Shown one piece after another: positions 37,280 through 48,329 of a DNA stretch of 64,000 nucleotides. How positions within the stretch are numbered: the first letter of the stretch is position 1; every line of letters begins with the position of its first letter. The notes beneath the pieces were generated by a model. The model saw only the letters and a program-made list of their open reading frames with translations. It searched no databases and was not told the DNA's origin. Made by a program: the position numbers and the translations under genes. Origin of the DNA: Nigrospora sphaerica (taxonomy: Eukaryota; Ascomycota; Sordariomycetes; Amphisphaeriales; Apiosporaceae); contig JAGVVL010000009.1 in NCBI GenBank assembly GCA_018287875.1, positions 2,914,001 through 2,978,000 on the forward strand. The letters are read 5' to 3'.

Positions 37280-40200
37280 GGCTGAGCGGTAGCCAAATTT
37301 CATGCTCGCCCGCCTGCGCAGCCCCGACCCGTTTGATGCAACTTGTGGTCCGCCGACGAGGGTCAAGCTGCCGCACTTCTTTACGTCGCATCCCCCACTT
37401 GCTGACGGTCTGCACGTGCCGCCGTTGCCCATATTACCTGCCTACTCCTACTGTGTACAAGCGGCCCCTATGGAGCCCATGCGAGGAGGGGTAAGGCGAG
37501 ACCTGGGCCGCCAGTCTGTGGCTACGCGAAGCGATGGGAATCCGCCATGGCTGGCGCTCAGCGCGGCCGTACGGTGCAAGTCGAGCGAGAAGCCCTCGAC
37601 TTTGCCCCGGCAGGCCCCCCATAGCCCAAACCCCTCCCTCCTCTCCCCCCTCCCTCGAGCAGTGCCGGAAATAACGACGGGCTCGGTTGGCCCGTTTGTT
37701 GGGTCTCGTCCAGCCCCCAGGAGTCAGCCAGCCCAGACGTGGGATTCCCACAATGGAGTCTCGTGCTTGCGGTTACATCATGATCGTACAGGGCCGCCGA
37801 CTGTTTTGACACGCTGCCGAGCATGCGCTGTGGAGAAAAGGGCGCCGGCCCCCATGTCGCTTTATTGCTCCAGGGCATCCCAGGGCTCTAGGGCCTTCCT
37901 CCGGGTCCAGCTGCCAAAAGTCCTGGTCCGTCACGGCGGCTGGAGGGATGCTGGCACGCTGGGTCCCATGACCCTTTTTTTTTCCCTTTTTTCTCGGTGA
38001 GAATATACCGGCCTGCTCGCTCGCTCGGCACGGCCGCCACGGAAACCGGCAACGGGCTTGCTTGGCTGGCCTGACAACGTGCAATGTGCGTGGGTGCTTC
38101 ATACGCGTGTGGGTGTGATGCGCTCGCTGGCTGCCATGCCGATGTTGGGTACTACTGCTATACCTACTTTACTGTCTGGCCTCCTGGGTGGCAGCATCCC
38201 GTCGCATAGGTAGATACGAGCGCTTCATCTCACCCGGCCTTGCCAGGTCTGCCAGGCGCTAGTTGCGTGCCTTGAAATTGGCCCCTGGTTGCTGAGCCAA
38301 GAGAGGCCCCATGGGCTCCGCCCAATTGAGGCATGGCTTTAGTCCGATCGCCAATGCTACATGGCATCGTCAAAATTTGCCATTGTTTCCTGTCCTTTTG
38401 TGTCTCGAGTCATGGGGCCTGGGGTTTCATCCACACCACGCCCAGCTGCCGTCGCGACCAAGCAACGAACCTCGGGAGCCCGTGTGAAAAAAGCCATCGC
38501 CGTCGCATTGGCCCAGCAGGACACCGCCTGCTATACGGCCGGTCCCATTCTTGGGTCGCCTACCGAGGCAGCTTGTACGTCCGTAATTTATAGAGGGGTC
38601 CAGTCTGTATGTACTCCTATACGTACGACGTAGACACATGGTTCCGTGTGCGTACCTCCAACAGGGTAGATACCTACCGCACTTCAACAGGTAAGCGGGA
38701 GGCCGGTATCCCAACCACGCCGCTGGTAAGTAACACCACCACTTGTGTGCTCCGCACGTCTGCGGCATGGGGGATGCATTGCCATCCGCGAGGAGCCTCG
38801 GAACCTTATGGATGGTTCGGGTAAAGCGTCGAGAGGGCAGTCGAGTGCCTCAATGAACACCCCTCGACCCATGCGCGCACCCGTCCACGGGAGCCCCTGC
38901 TTTCCTCCCCCTTCCCCCCCCAGCGCACATTGCCGTATTGCGTTCATGACCCCATGACCCCTGCCTGTCCTTGGGGGGACGGAAGGGACGGACAAACAGG
39001 CTGCCAACTTCCCACGGTGCCGGTTCTCGCCAGGTAGAGAAGCCATGCGGACCAAGACTTCCGACCTTTGGACGGGCTGCCGACTAGGGCGCGCAGGAGG
39101 ACCACGGCCGGGCGGTTATCTGGCTGTCATCAGGCTGGCACTATCGTAGCTTTCCCCGTTTCCCGCCAAGTGCGGCGGCGCACGGTAGGTCGGTGCTCAG
39201 TATCTGCCGAGGGGATGGTGCTGTGTTTGCGCGTCCGCACCCAGTTCGAGTCGCTGCCCAGCCGAAAGGCCGAGGGGTCAAGACTAGGTTTCCGGTCAGG
39301 TCAGGCCATCGAGGTCAGGCCAGCAGGGCCCTGTCACCCGAGGTCGCCCAGGCTCGTTCGACTCGGCCGGTGCCTCGCGACCTGCTTCTTTGAGCGGTCG
39401 AAGACGACCCTCCCCCCAGGTCACACTTTCTGCGATGTATGAGGACCCACGAAACCGTGGTCCATCCCATGCAGACCGGCCTGGCAAGCTCTGCAAGGCA
39501 CAGGCGCTGGCCGGGCACGTGGACGGCAGGAAACCCCCGGCGTACGTGTCCAAGGTTTGCGACGGCTTGTTCGGATGTCGTAGGGCGGTGCGCCGGCACC
39601 GCCGGATTCTAAACCCCCATCGTCATGAGGCTCAAATCGCCAGTCGTCTGGTCCTGGGCGTTGGCTTGCGAGCGCCCGCGGGCCCCGGCTAGCATCGATT
39701 CCCTCGATCCCCTCGATCTCGCCATAGGCAGCAAAGTAGCAGCAACTTGGCCGAATCACGGCGGACCTTGACAGACCCCGGTCCGCCTTCCATGTCCCAG
39801 AGAGACGGACCATCCCAGCGTGGCATTGCAGGCGCAGGTTGACCTGGCAGCGGCACGCCATCGAGAGGACCGGCGGGCGGTCTAATGGCTGGCGCGTCGC
39901 TAGTCGGGCTGGCTGGCGTACGCGCAAGCTGAAGGACGGCGAGCCGACGCGACGGCACGCAAGCAGATTCCGCACTCTCCTCGCCTCTTTGGTCCGGGTT
40001 CCGTCATAGAGTTGAGCGTGCGGCCCTGGAGGCCCGTTCTTTTGGCTTGCCACCCCCTGAGATCGTCAGGAACGGCTGGCCCCAGGTGGCAAAAGCACGC
40101 GCTCCCCCGGACGTTGGCCCTGCACGACGGCGGCGGTCCTCCCTGTTTCTACCTGGTAGTCGGATCTACACAGTACCATTTACGCGCCCAGCCCGCCCCT

Positions 40201-40936
40201 CTCACCAGGGCTCCTTCCATACATGCACGAGCGGCTAGTGACGTGTGTCGACGATGTTGCGCGCGCACCGGGGGGGGTTACGTACTGGACCTACCTAGGC
40301 AGTACGCAATAGAGAGGGAGCCCACCAAGAACCTCTGCAAGCCCTCAGAACCGGGCGATACGTCTCTAGCTGAAACGACCGTAAGGCTGCGGCGGGCAAT
40401 GATGCTCCCGGCCAACCCGCTTGGGTAACGCGGCCTCCAGATGAGGATCGGAGATCGTCTTGCCCAGAACGCACGTTGCCCGTCAATAGTGAGAGGCGTA
40501 CCTGGGGCAGCGTGAACGTATGGGCGTCGATCCCTGCCCCGGCCCGGGTGTGAAGCACGATCCAAACCGTCTTCAGACGAATAGTCGGGGGTTTTGCCTT
40601 TTGCTTTGCCTCCCGTCCTAATTGTAGTTCGCCCAGTGTGCTCAGCTGGCACGCCGGGGGCAGCTGGGCAGCTGGGCAGCTGATGGAGAGAGATACCTAG
40701 GCATGTAGAGAGAGTCTCTGCCCGTCACCGCCACGCCCCCCGTCGGCGCTACGGCTACACACTATCCACGCCAAAAGCCTGCACTATTTCCGGCTCGCTA
40801 GCAGATGTGCCACGCCCGCCTCCCCGCACTACCAAGCTTTTGACGTGAAACCCGTCCATCCAGCCGTACCCTAGGACGGTTGTCTTCTTGTCTGAGGACG
40901 TTGCCATCCGCCATCCGCTCTCCCCCCATTACGGCC

Positions 40937-42427
40937 ATGGAATTGCACATCTGGGGCCCGGCCTTTGGTCTCCCCTCCATCGACCCCGAGTGTCTGGCTG
41001 TCCTCTCTTTCTTCGACCATGCTGTGCCTCGGGGGCAGTGGCGTCTCGTCGCCAGCAACGATGCCGCCGTCAACCCTGACCGTGAGTCCTGCCCGCCAGT
41101 GCCTGAACTACTTTACACGTAGTCATACCCGACGCCTCCCCCCTCAAGCTACCCCTCATATCCCCCCCTCCCGGTCCCTTGTCGATCAACCTACGCCGAC
41201 CCCACCGCGCTTTACTGCCCCCTCCCCCGGCGCGCGCTGGTCATTCGTCACCCCAGAAAGCTGACCCGGAGCCTAGACATTCTCCCCGCGCTGTACCACG
41301 CCGGCGCCTGGACGTCGGGGTACGCGAATATTGTGAGGTACATGGCCGGGCGCGGCGTCTGCGACCTGGACCATGACCTCACGGCCTCGCAGCGGGCGGA
41401 TGCGCTAGCCTACGCCTCCTACCTGAGCTCGCGTGGAGCCGCCCTCGTCGCCTTCTCGCTCTACGTCTCCCCCAGCGCCTGGGCCGCCCTGACGCGGCCG
41501 GCCTACTCCCAGCTCCTCCGCTTCCCACTGACGTGGACCGTCCCCATCAAGCTCCGGGCCGCTGCCATTGCCAAGACGGAGCATCTCGGCCTCGACCACC
41601 TGGCCGCCGACGTCGACCCCGAGGACGGGTCCTCCGAGTCCAAGGCGACGACGGCCCCCCGGACCGCCACGGGCTTCCTCCGCCTGCCCCACAGGCCCAG
41701 CATCAGTGACTCCATGGCCCCCGAGCAGGCAGCTGCCATCCGACTGCAGAGTGTAACAGAGGACTTCTTCTTGGTCTTGGACGATCTCCGGGGCCCGGAC
41801 CGCTACTTCCTCGGCCGCGACGCGCCGTCTTCCCTGGACTTTCTTGTCTTCGGCTACCTGAGGCTTCTCAAGGTGCGGACACCGCATCCGTTCATGGAGA
41901 ACTGCATGCGGAGGAGCCGCCCGGGCTCCAACCTGGCCAAGTTCTTAGAGAAGATGTACGACGAGATCATCCGATGGCGGGACGATGAGCCTCGCCAGCA
42001 CCTGCCGTGGGTGGACCCCGCCGCCCAGGGGGTTGTGGGCATCACCGCTCGGTTCACGGACGGTGTTGTTGAGAACACCCCCGGGTTCGGGGCCACATGG
42101 AAAAGATGGCGGGGCAACGGCGTTCAACACATAGAGGCGCAGCCCGCCGACTCGCTGGGTGTGCTGCTGGCAGTAGGAGCGGCGGCGGCGGGAGCGGCGG
42201 CGGCCGGCGGGGCCCTGCTGTTCCGGACTCTCGCGCCCTTTGGCGCCAGCTCACATCAATGGGACGCGCCACGCCCACAGCTGGGCGGTCTCTACCAGTT
42301 CGGTAGTGTCGGCGCCATGCTCGAGGGCCTGCCCGGCCTCAACGCCCCGGCCAAGCCCTCACAGGCCGTGCGGGATACCGTCTATACGGATAGCGTGGTG
42401 GAAGTGGCAGTAGACGCCGAGCCTTGA
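40937..42427 (+). CDS. SAM37: SAM complex subunit Sam37 (metaxin/Tom37 type)
   Basis: Exons 40937-41081 and 41277-42427 give 431 aa. The N-terminus MELHIWGPAFGLPSIDPECL and the spliced block LPALYHAGAWTSGYANIVRY are the Tom37/metaxin thioredoxin-like part. A GST-C-like helical domain follows (TEDFFLVLDDLRGPDRYFLG, SSLDFLVFGYLRLL), as in metaxins. A hydrophobic Ala-rich segment at about 341-365 (SLGVLLAVGAAAAG) should anchor it in the mitochondrial outer membrane. Sam37 works with Sam35 and Sam50 to release folded beta-barrels and links SAM to TOM. The intron acceptor CCTAG was chosen because the upstream AG leads to a stop. Convergent with PIG-U. Confidence 0.92.
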
Positions 42428-43392
42428 TGAGTCAGCCCTCGACGCTACAACGTACGCGCAGGGTCCAGGGATATCTGATAAGAGGCCTGGTGCCCGAGAG
42501 CCACCGGTACGCTGTGTTCCGGGGTACGGCGGTTGGCAGTACTAGGACTGTACAGGATGCCTGCAAAGACGAACGGATAAGCGTTCGACCAGACGATACA
42601 CCAAGCAAACCAATATTGGGTCCCTCTCTTTCAATAGATCAGTGCCCACCTCTAGGTACCCTCGTGCCCTCCACACCCCCAATCCAGTAATATCCAGATA
42701 CCACGATGGTCAAGTATGAGCAGCTTCTGATGGTGCCCCCTTATGTGCATCCTGGGCTTCCTCAAAGCCTGCCACGACCTCTTGATATAATCGCTTGTAA
42801 AATACCTCCGCGAGGGGATATCGCTTTGGTAATAGATAGAGCACCTGCGCCACCTTGGATGCTTCAATGGCTGCGCCGGTGCCGCTCATTCCGAGATAGT
42901 GAGTTTAAAATGACCACTCATCATTTTGAGGTTAATTATATATATACATGGCCCCCCCTGGGGCCTACGTCTGGTACGTCGGGTCCTTTCTTCCCGCTTG
43001 TGGGGGCCACCCAGGCAGACGACGAACTCGTCGTGCCGCCGCCATATGGACTGCGGCGAGCCAATGCAACCTCCAGAACCATCCCCCTGGTCCCATGGCA
43101 CGCGTAGCCGGGGGGCATGCGGGCCTCCCAGATCGAATTCATTTGTCTGGGACCGATATGCGGCTCACATCATTCCGGAGGCAGATAGGGGTCGTATTGA
43201 AGAACATGGATCATTCCGAATGCTTCCGTATTTCGGCATGGTCGAAGCCGAGGCCAACGTCCATGCTCCTTCAGGTGGGGTGCAAACAGTTCGTCCGCAT
43301 TACCACAAAGAGGCCCGGGTGCGCCACCGTGCACCGTCGTGGCTACGGATGTTGCGGGTGCCGGCGGCACCCGACCTCACAATTCTGCATTC
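42428..43392. other. Intergenic between convergent genes
   Basis: Apart from the small ORF at 42710-42889, I see an AT run (TATATATACA near 42937-42949) and two short overlapping frames at 42886-43142 without recognisable features. The left half is more AT-rich than the flanking genes. Confidence 0.5.
42710..42889 (-). CDS. Orphan small ORF, 59 aa
   Basis: The ORF opens at ATG 42889 and closes with TGA 42712-42710. The peptide starts MSGTGAAIEASKVAQVLYLL and continues with YPLAEVFYKRLYQEVVAGFEE. It is a balanced, amphipathic, helix-like composition, unlike the surrounding nonsense frames. Its codons are rich in A or T at third positions (TAT, CTA, TTA, TTT, CAA), unlike every neighbouring gene. 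It lies between the convergent SAM37 and PIG-U genes. It may be a true small protein, the last exon of a lost gene, or a fragment of a mobile or transferred gene. I do not recognise it. Confidence 0.35.
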   Translation of the reverse strand: MSGTGAAIEASKVAQVLYLLPKRYPLAEVFYKRLYQEVVAGFEEAQDAHKGAPSEAAHT

Positions 43393-44739
43393 TCAGATTT
43401 GCCGGATCTCTTTGCCGCGCATCTCGGGTCGCTCGACCTCCCACTCATCCCGTAACACGGCAAATGCCAAATCACTCACCAACAGGCTAAGCCCCAGGCT
43501 CCAGACCAAGGTGATGGCGTAGAAGAAGTTGGCGTTTCCACTGCCGGCGTAGATCCACAGATGATAGAAGGCCGGGCCCAGGAACGTAGAATAGAGCACG
43601 ACCGACGATGTCAGGAAGCTGTAACGCAGCAGCGGGAATATATGACGGAAACACGGCAGCAGGCCGAAGAAAAGGGAAGCGTCGGCGATGGATGGGTACG
43701 GCTTGAAAATGGCGAAGATGCCGAGCAGGAGGGTGATGACGACGAGCGGCTGGTGACGGATGCGAATTGTGAGCGCCGGTGTGTACGAGGAGAGGTGCAG
43801 CCAGAAAACGCCGAGGAAGAAGGAGCGGAAGCTGTCGAACATCTCGGTGAAGAAGTACCACCAAAGCCCCACGTTGGGGGTCAGGTCCGTCAGGGTCAAC
43901 TGGATGCCGTATGTGGATGGCAGGAACTCCCAGGAGTCGGTCAAGGCAAAGGACGACAGAAGTAGAACGACGAGGCTCGCGGCCACGGCTGCGGCGCTCG
44001 TGAGGCCGAATTGCACGAGGGACGCAGGGGCCTTGGGATTGTATGTCCGATCGTACGCCAGGAGGACGAGTGGCGGCAGAAGCAGTAGCGGGTACATGGA
44101 CATGTAGGTGGCGAACGAGAGCGACAGCATCGACGTTAGCCGCTGGCCCGAGATGGCCTTGGCGATGGCGTGCAGAATGGCACAGGTCGTAAACACGTTG
44201 GTCGGGCGTCCAATACAGGTGGCGATGGTGAAGGGATTGAAGAGGAAGACGGCGGCTACAACATAGCCACTCCACCGCTTCCCCCGGCGCGGGGAGGCGA
44301 AGAGGCGCGACGAGCCGGCCTCCCCAGACTCGGCAATCTGGAACAGAGCATGGGCGCTGATGATGTCGACGGCCGTGTACAGCAGGTAGGTGAAGGCGGG
44401 ATAGGTCAAGGGGTCGGGGAGGAGCGAGAACAACGGGAGGAGTAAAGGCGCCTGGTGGAAGACGCCGCCATCGTAGGGGGATACGTTGTGGTTGTAGAGG
44501 AACAGGCCCTCTTGCACTGCCAACAGTCAGCCCGGGCCCGTCCGGTGGTGCGCAAGCGGGCGTGGAAGTGGCTCACATCTCTTGAAGCTCGTCACCGGGG
44601 TGGATATCTCGACGCGGCCGGTCAGGAGGTCAGGCAGACCGGGAAAGGCCGTGAAGAGCAGCAGACGCAGAGATGCAGCGGCGACGTAGAGACCGGTGGT
44701 CCCGGCCGTCGCCTTGGGGCTCTTCTTATCGCTGTTCAT
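43393..44739 (-). CDS. GAB1: GPI transamidase subunit PIG-U/Gab1
   Basis: Exons 44739-44577 and 44516-43393 give 428 aa. The join restores TSFKRLQEGLFLYNHNVSPYDGG, the most conserved PIG-U block, followed by FHQAPLLLPLF. The protein has about eight or more hydrophobic spans, including YVVAAVFLFNPFTIATCIGR, MYPLLLLPPLVLLAY and VVITLLLGIFAIFKPYPS. The segment GLWWYFFTEMFDSFRSFFLGVF is also conserved. It is an endoplasmic-reticulum membrane protein of the complex that attaches GPI anchors to proteins, thought to help bind the lipid. Convergent with SAM37 and divergent from NOP7. Confidence 0.95.
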
Positions 44740-45596
44740 AGTGCAGTTCCATGGTATACGGGGGTTTGGGAGACGGTCGGAGCCGGAACCGGAATCGGGA
44801 AATCGGCGAGGGCTGGTGGGAAGCGTTCGCGGGTGTTGCGTCGCGGTAATGCGGTTGCGCGCGGGCCGTCTTCGATCAGAGCTCGCCGGCCGAAGTAAAC
44901 ACCTGTCTATGTCGGGCTAAAGAACCCTGTACGCGCTTACTGTACCGTACTTGTACACGTGTTGGAGGGATGCACTATGTACTGATGCACTACTCCTGCG
45001 GGGGCTTCTCACCTCCCATACACCCTTCCACGGATGGATATTAGTCCCCTAAAGCCCACTCCATCACCGTCTGTCCCCCAATCATCCTCGGCCGCTTGCG
45101 CTGGCTTGGCAGGGACTCTAGGCACACAGTACTACGAAGTTCTGATGCTCAAACATCGAAGTGGTCGATTTCAGTCTCGATGCAGCAGATTTCCCAGTAA
45201 ATATGATGAGATACTGGGTAGGAACCATCTAACAGCCCCTATTCTCGGCCACGATGGGAATGAGTTGGCCGGCGAGCAGGACAGAATAGGATAGGCTTAA
45301 GCATTTCCCATTCCATGCCGACGGGACCTGAATAGTGCCCACCCCCCGTCCGCCTGAAGGGAACGTGGAGCCCGACTCAGCCCAAGAGGGCGGGCGGTCA
45401 GCCAGCATGCAAAAAAGGACGGCGGCAGAAAATTCTCGACCTGGAACTTTTTAGTGGGGCGCTTTCGTTTGGCTGCCGCGGCGCCGGAAAACTTCAGAAC
45501 CAGCGTCCACGCCCCCCAATACCTTGCAAGAAACTCAGCTTCGTCGCAAGTCTCGTTGGCATTGATCTCTTCTGCTTCACGTCCCGCAGAAACACC
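44740..45596. promoter_or_regulatory. Shared promoter region of PIG-U and NOP7
   Basis: About 860 bp between divergent starts with no supported gene. The NOP7 leader just before its ATG contains CGCAGAAACACC. No factor site is claimed. Confidence 0.4.
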
Positions 45597-47648
45597 ATGG
45601 GCCGCATCAAGAAGAAGGGCCAGGCCGGTGCCGCCAAAAACTACATCACCCGCACCCAGGCCGTCAAGAAGCTCCAGATCAGCCTCCCCGACTTCCGTAA
45701 GCTCTGTATCTGGAAGGGCATCTTCCCCCGCGAGCCCAACAACCGCAAGAAGGCCAACAAGAGCGCCACCCAGTCCACTACCTTCTACTACGCCAAGGAT
45801 ATCCAATACCTGCTGCACGAGCCTCTGCTGCAGAAGTTCCGCGAACAAAAGGTTCTCGAGAAGAAGATCGCCAGGGCCCTCGGCCGTGGCGATGTCACCG
45901 ACGCTGCCCGTTACGAGCGCAATGCCGCGCGCCCTGAGAAGACGGGTCGCCCGGCCTTCACTCTCGACCACCTGGCCAAGGAGCGGTACCCGACCTTTGT
46001 CGACGCCCTGAGGGACCTGGACGACGCCTTGTCCATGCTTTTCCTCTTCGCCAACCTGCCCTCCACCTCGAGCGTCTCGCCCAAGGAGATCGCCACCTGC
46101 GAGCGCCTGTGCCTCGAGTTCCAGCACTACGTGATCAAGTCGCAGAGCCTGCGCAAGTCGTTCCTGTCCATTAAGGGTATCTACTACCAGGCTACCATCC
46201 AAGGTGTTGACATCCTGTGGCTGGTCCCTTACAAGTTCAACCAGAGGGTCGTCGGTGACATCGACTTCCGCATCATGAGCACCTTCATCCAGTTCTACAT
46301 GACGCTGCTCAAGTTCGTCAACTTCAGGCTGTACAGCTCTGTCGGTCTGGTCTACCCCCCCAAGTTCGACCAGACCAAGGACGAAGCCGCGGCCGAGTTG
46401 GCCGCCTTCACCCTCGAGGGCAACGCCGTCAAGGCCATTGCCGACGCCCCGTCCCGACCCCAGATCACCAACGGCGAAGCCGAGAAGCCCCTCAACCCCA
46501 AGACTCAGGCCGCCGTCAACAAGCTCATTCGGCAGATGAAGGAGACGGGCGTTGAAGGACAGCAGGACACCCTCCAGACCGGCGAGGCTGGCGACGCCGC
46601 CGCCGAGGCAGCGACCGACTCCATCGACAAATTCGAGCCGGCCGCCCCTGGTGGGGATGTTCTACCTCAGCCCACGTATTCAGGAAACGATCCCGGATCG
46701 CTGTTCGCGAACTGCACCTTCTTCCTGTCACGCGAGACGCCGAGACGAGATTTGGAGTTCATTCTGAAAGCCGCCGGGTGCAAGCGCGTCGGCTGGGATG
46801 CCGTACTAGGCGAAGGCGCGTACACGACAAACGAGCAAGACCCCTCGATAACGCACCAGATCGTGGATCGCCCTGTCGTGCAGGCGAACGCCGAGGGGGG
46901 AGAGAATGGTGACAACCAGACAACCCAGAAACTTGGGCCCAACCAGAGAATGCCCGGTCGGATATACGTACAGCCGCAGTGGGTCTGGGATAGCCTCAAC
47001 GACGAGGAACCGAAGCGGCCCGACCTCTATGCCCCCGGCGCGCAGCTACCGCCGCATCTCAGTCCGTTTGTGCAGAGCGTGCCTGGGGGGTACGATCCCA
47101 CGATTCCTCTTGAGGATCAGGAGCCCGAGGAGGAGGCCATGCAAGACAGTGAAGAGGAGGAAGAGGAGGATGAAGAAGAAGACGAAGATGAAACTGCTGG
47201 TACCCTTGCTGCCAAGTCGGGTGACGGCGGCATGGATGTTGACAATTCCGACGAGGCGGATGAGGACGAGGACGAGGAAGAGGTGGGAGACGAGACTTTT
47301 GGAGGCTTCTCGGAAGGCGAGGATGGCAAGGCCGATGAAAAGGAGGAAGATCCTGAGTACCAATACCAGATGGAGCTCATGGCAGAGATGACGGGCCAGC
47401 CCGTTGCTCAGAAGGCCGCGGTGAACCCGCGCGCCAAGGCGAAGGCTGACGCCAGGAAGAAGCTCGCGGCGCAGGCCAAGGAGGAAGCCGAGGAGCTGGA
47501 GCGGGCCAAGGGCATGCTCAGCAAGAAGAAGCGGAGGTTGCATGACCAGATGATGTACACCAACAACAAGAAGAGCGCCGAGGATGAGAAGCTCCGGGCC
47601 AAGAGGAGGAAATTAGAGAAACAAAAGGCGAGAAAGGCGCCGGCGTAG
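45597..47648 (+). CDS. NOP7: Pescadillo homologue Nop7
   Basis: Single exon of 683 aa. The N-terminal Pescadillo domain starts [22 protein letters not shown] and includes [20 protein letters not shown] and [25 protein letters not shown] domain lies at about 360-470 ([20 protein letters not shown], then [13 protein letters not shown]). A long acidic run follows ([16 protein letters not shown]), and the C-terminus is a basic coiled coil ([38 protein letters not shown]). Nop7 with Erb1 and Ytm1 acts in the nucleolus on 27S pre-rRNA and 60S subunit assembly. The start context ACACCATGGGC is strong. The next gene, Rrn9-like, on the same strand, also concerns rRNA. Confidence 0.97.
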   Translation: MGRIKKKGQAGAAKNYITRTQAVKKLQISLPDFRKLCIWKGIFPREPNNRKKANKSATQSTTFYYAKDIQYLLHEPLLQKFREQKVLEKKIARALGRGDVTDAARYERNAARPEKTGRPAFTLDHLAKERYPTFVDALRDLDDALSMLFLFANLPSTSSVSPKEIATCERLCLEFQHYVIKSQSLRKSFLSIKGIYYQATIQGVDILWLVPYKFNQRVVGDIDFRIMSTFIQFYMTLLKFVNFRLYSSVGLVYPPKFDQTKDEAAAELAAFTLEGNAVKAIADAPSRPQITNGEAEKPLNPKTQAAVNKLIRQMKETGVEGQQDTLQTGEAGDAAAEAATDSIDKFEPAAPGGDVLPQPTYSGNDPGSLFANCTFFLSRETPRRDLEFILKAAGCKRVGWDAVLGEGAYTTNEQDPSITHQIVDRPVVQANAEGGENGDNQTTQKLGPNQRMPGRIYVQPQWVWDSLNDEEPKRPDLYAPGAQLPPHLSPFVQSVPGGYDPTIPLEDQEPEEEAMQDSEEEEEEDEEEDEDETAGTLAAKSGDGGMDVDNSDEADEDEDEEEVGDETFGGFSEGEDGKADEKEEDPEYQYQMELMAEMTGQPVAQKAAVNPRAKAKADARKKLAAQAKEEAEELERAKGMLSKKKRRLHDQMMYTNNKKSAEDEKLRAKRRKLEKQKARKAPA

Positions 47649-48329
47649 TCGCATTCATGGCGTTTATAGTGTACGGGCATACTGGCCGTCATGGGCAACT
47701 TTTATTCATGGATTCCTTCCCAAGTCTCAAACGTCGTGGTCTCTTGCTAGGTATATGAACTACTCATTGGAGCTCTGCGCCATGCCCTTCAACCGCACCC
47801 AGTGTACCTATTGGCTGGAGTACAGCCGGACTTACTTGTTTGTTAGGAGAACGGCAAGTCAGTACATAATGCCTATTGTGGAGGGGGGCGGGGTATTCTT
47901 GCAAACGGCAAGTGCGGCTTTGTCTGAGTGTTGCTAGACGCAAGATATTGCAATGCTACGAGCGAAGCGTCTCTCCCTAGCGATAGTATTTCACGAAGGA
48001 GTTGTTGAGTGTTGGTGCCAACCTGCGGGACCTGTGAGTCGAGGTCTCGGTTACAGAATGTCCTGGATACTGGAGGTCATTTATTGTACCTAGGTACATG
48101 TAAGTAAAGTAGGTTTCCGGGTACATCATAGTATCGGTACCCACTGCAGCTTCTCAGGCTGGCAGCGCTTCCGCCGTTGCGCATGCATTCATACGTACCG
48201 TCCCAGGAAACTTTGCCTCTTTCTTCTTACCGCTCTCACCACGCGTCCACCTGCTAAACAGCCAGTGACAGCGGCACTGTACTACTATACGTACAATTCT
48301 CATGCCAACGAGGTCTTTTAGGAGGCAGC
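47649..48329. other. Intergenic, no gene seen
   Basis: Separates NOP7 from the Rrn9-domain gene. It contains a perfect TACCTAGGTA palindrome at 48087-48096 about 230 bp before the next start. ORFs are short. Confidence 0.5.

Larger units (their letters stand above)
26206..40936. other. Gene-free block of about 14.7 kb
   Basis: No ORF or chain of exons here shows a known domain. It is not obviously AT-rich, so it does not look like DNA mutated by RIP. It contains simple repeats (GGGA runs near 31995-32025, CA at 32965-32990, CAG at 34149-34174, T11 near 36830, C18 at 37262-37279, CAGCTGGG repeats near 40660) and TACCTAGGTA palindromes. A possible cryptic locus at 35.9-36.9 kb is listed separately. 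No tRNA B-box or 5S rRNA sequence was found by eye. Confidence 0.5.

Noticed and set aside
26206..40936. A RIP-mutated transposon graveyard
   Set aside because: The block is not AT-rich and shows no long inverted or direct repeats or transposase-like frames by eye.
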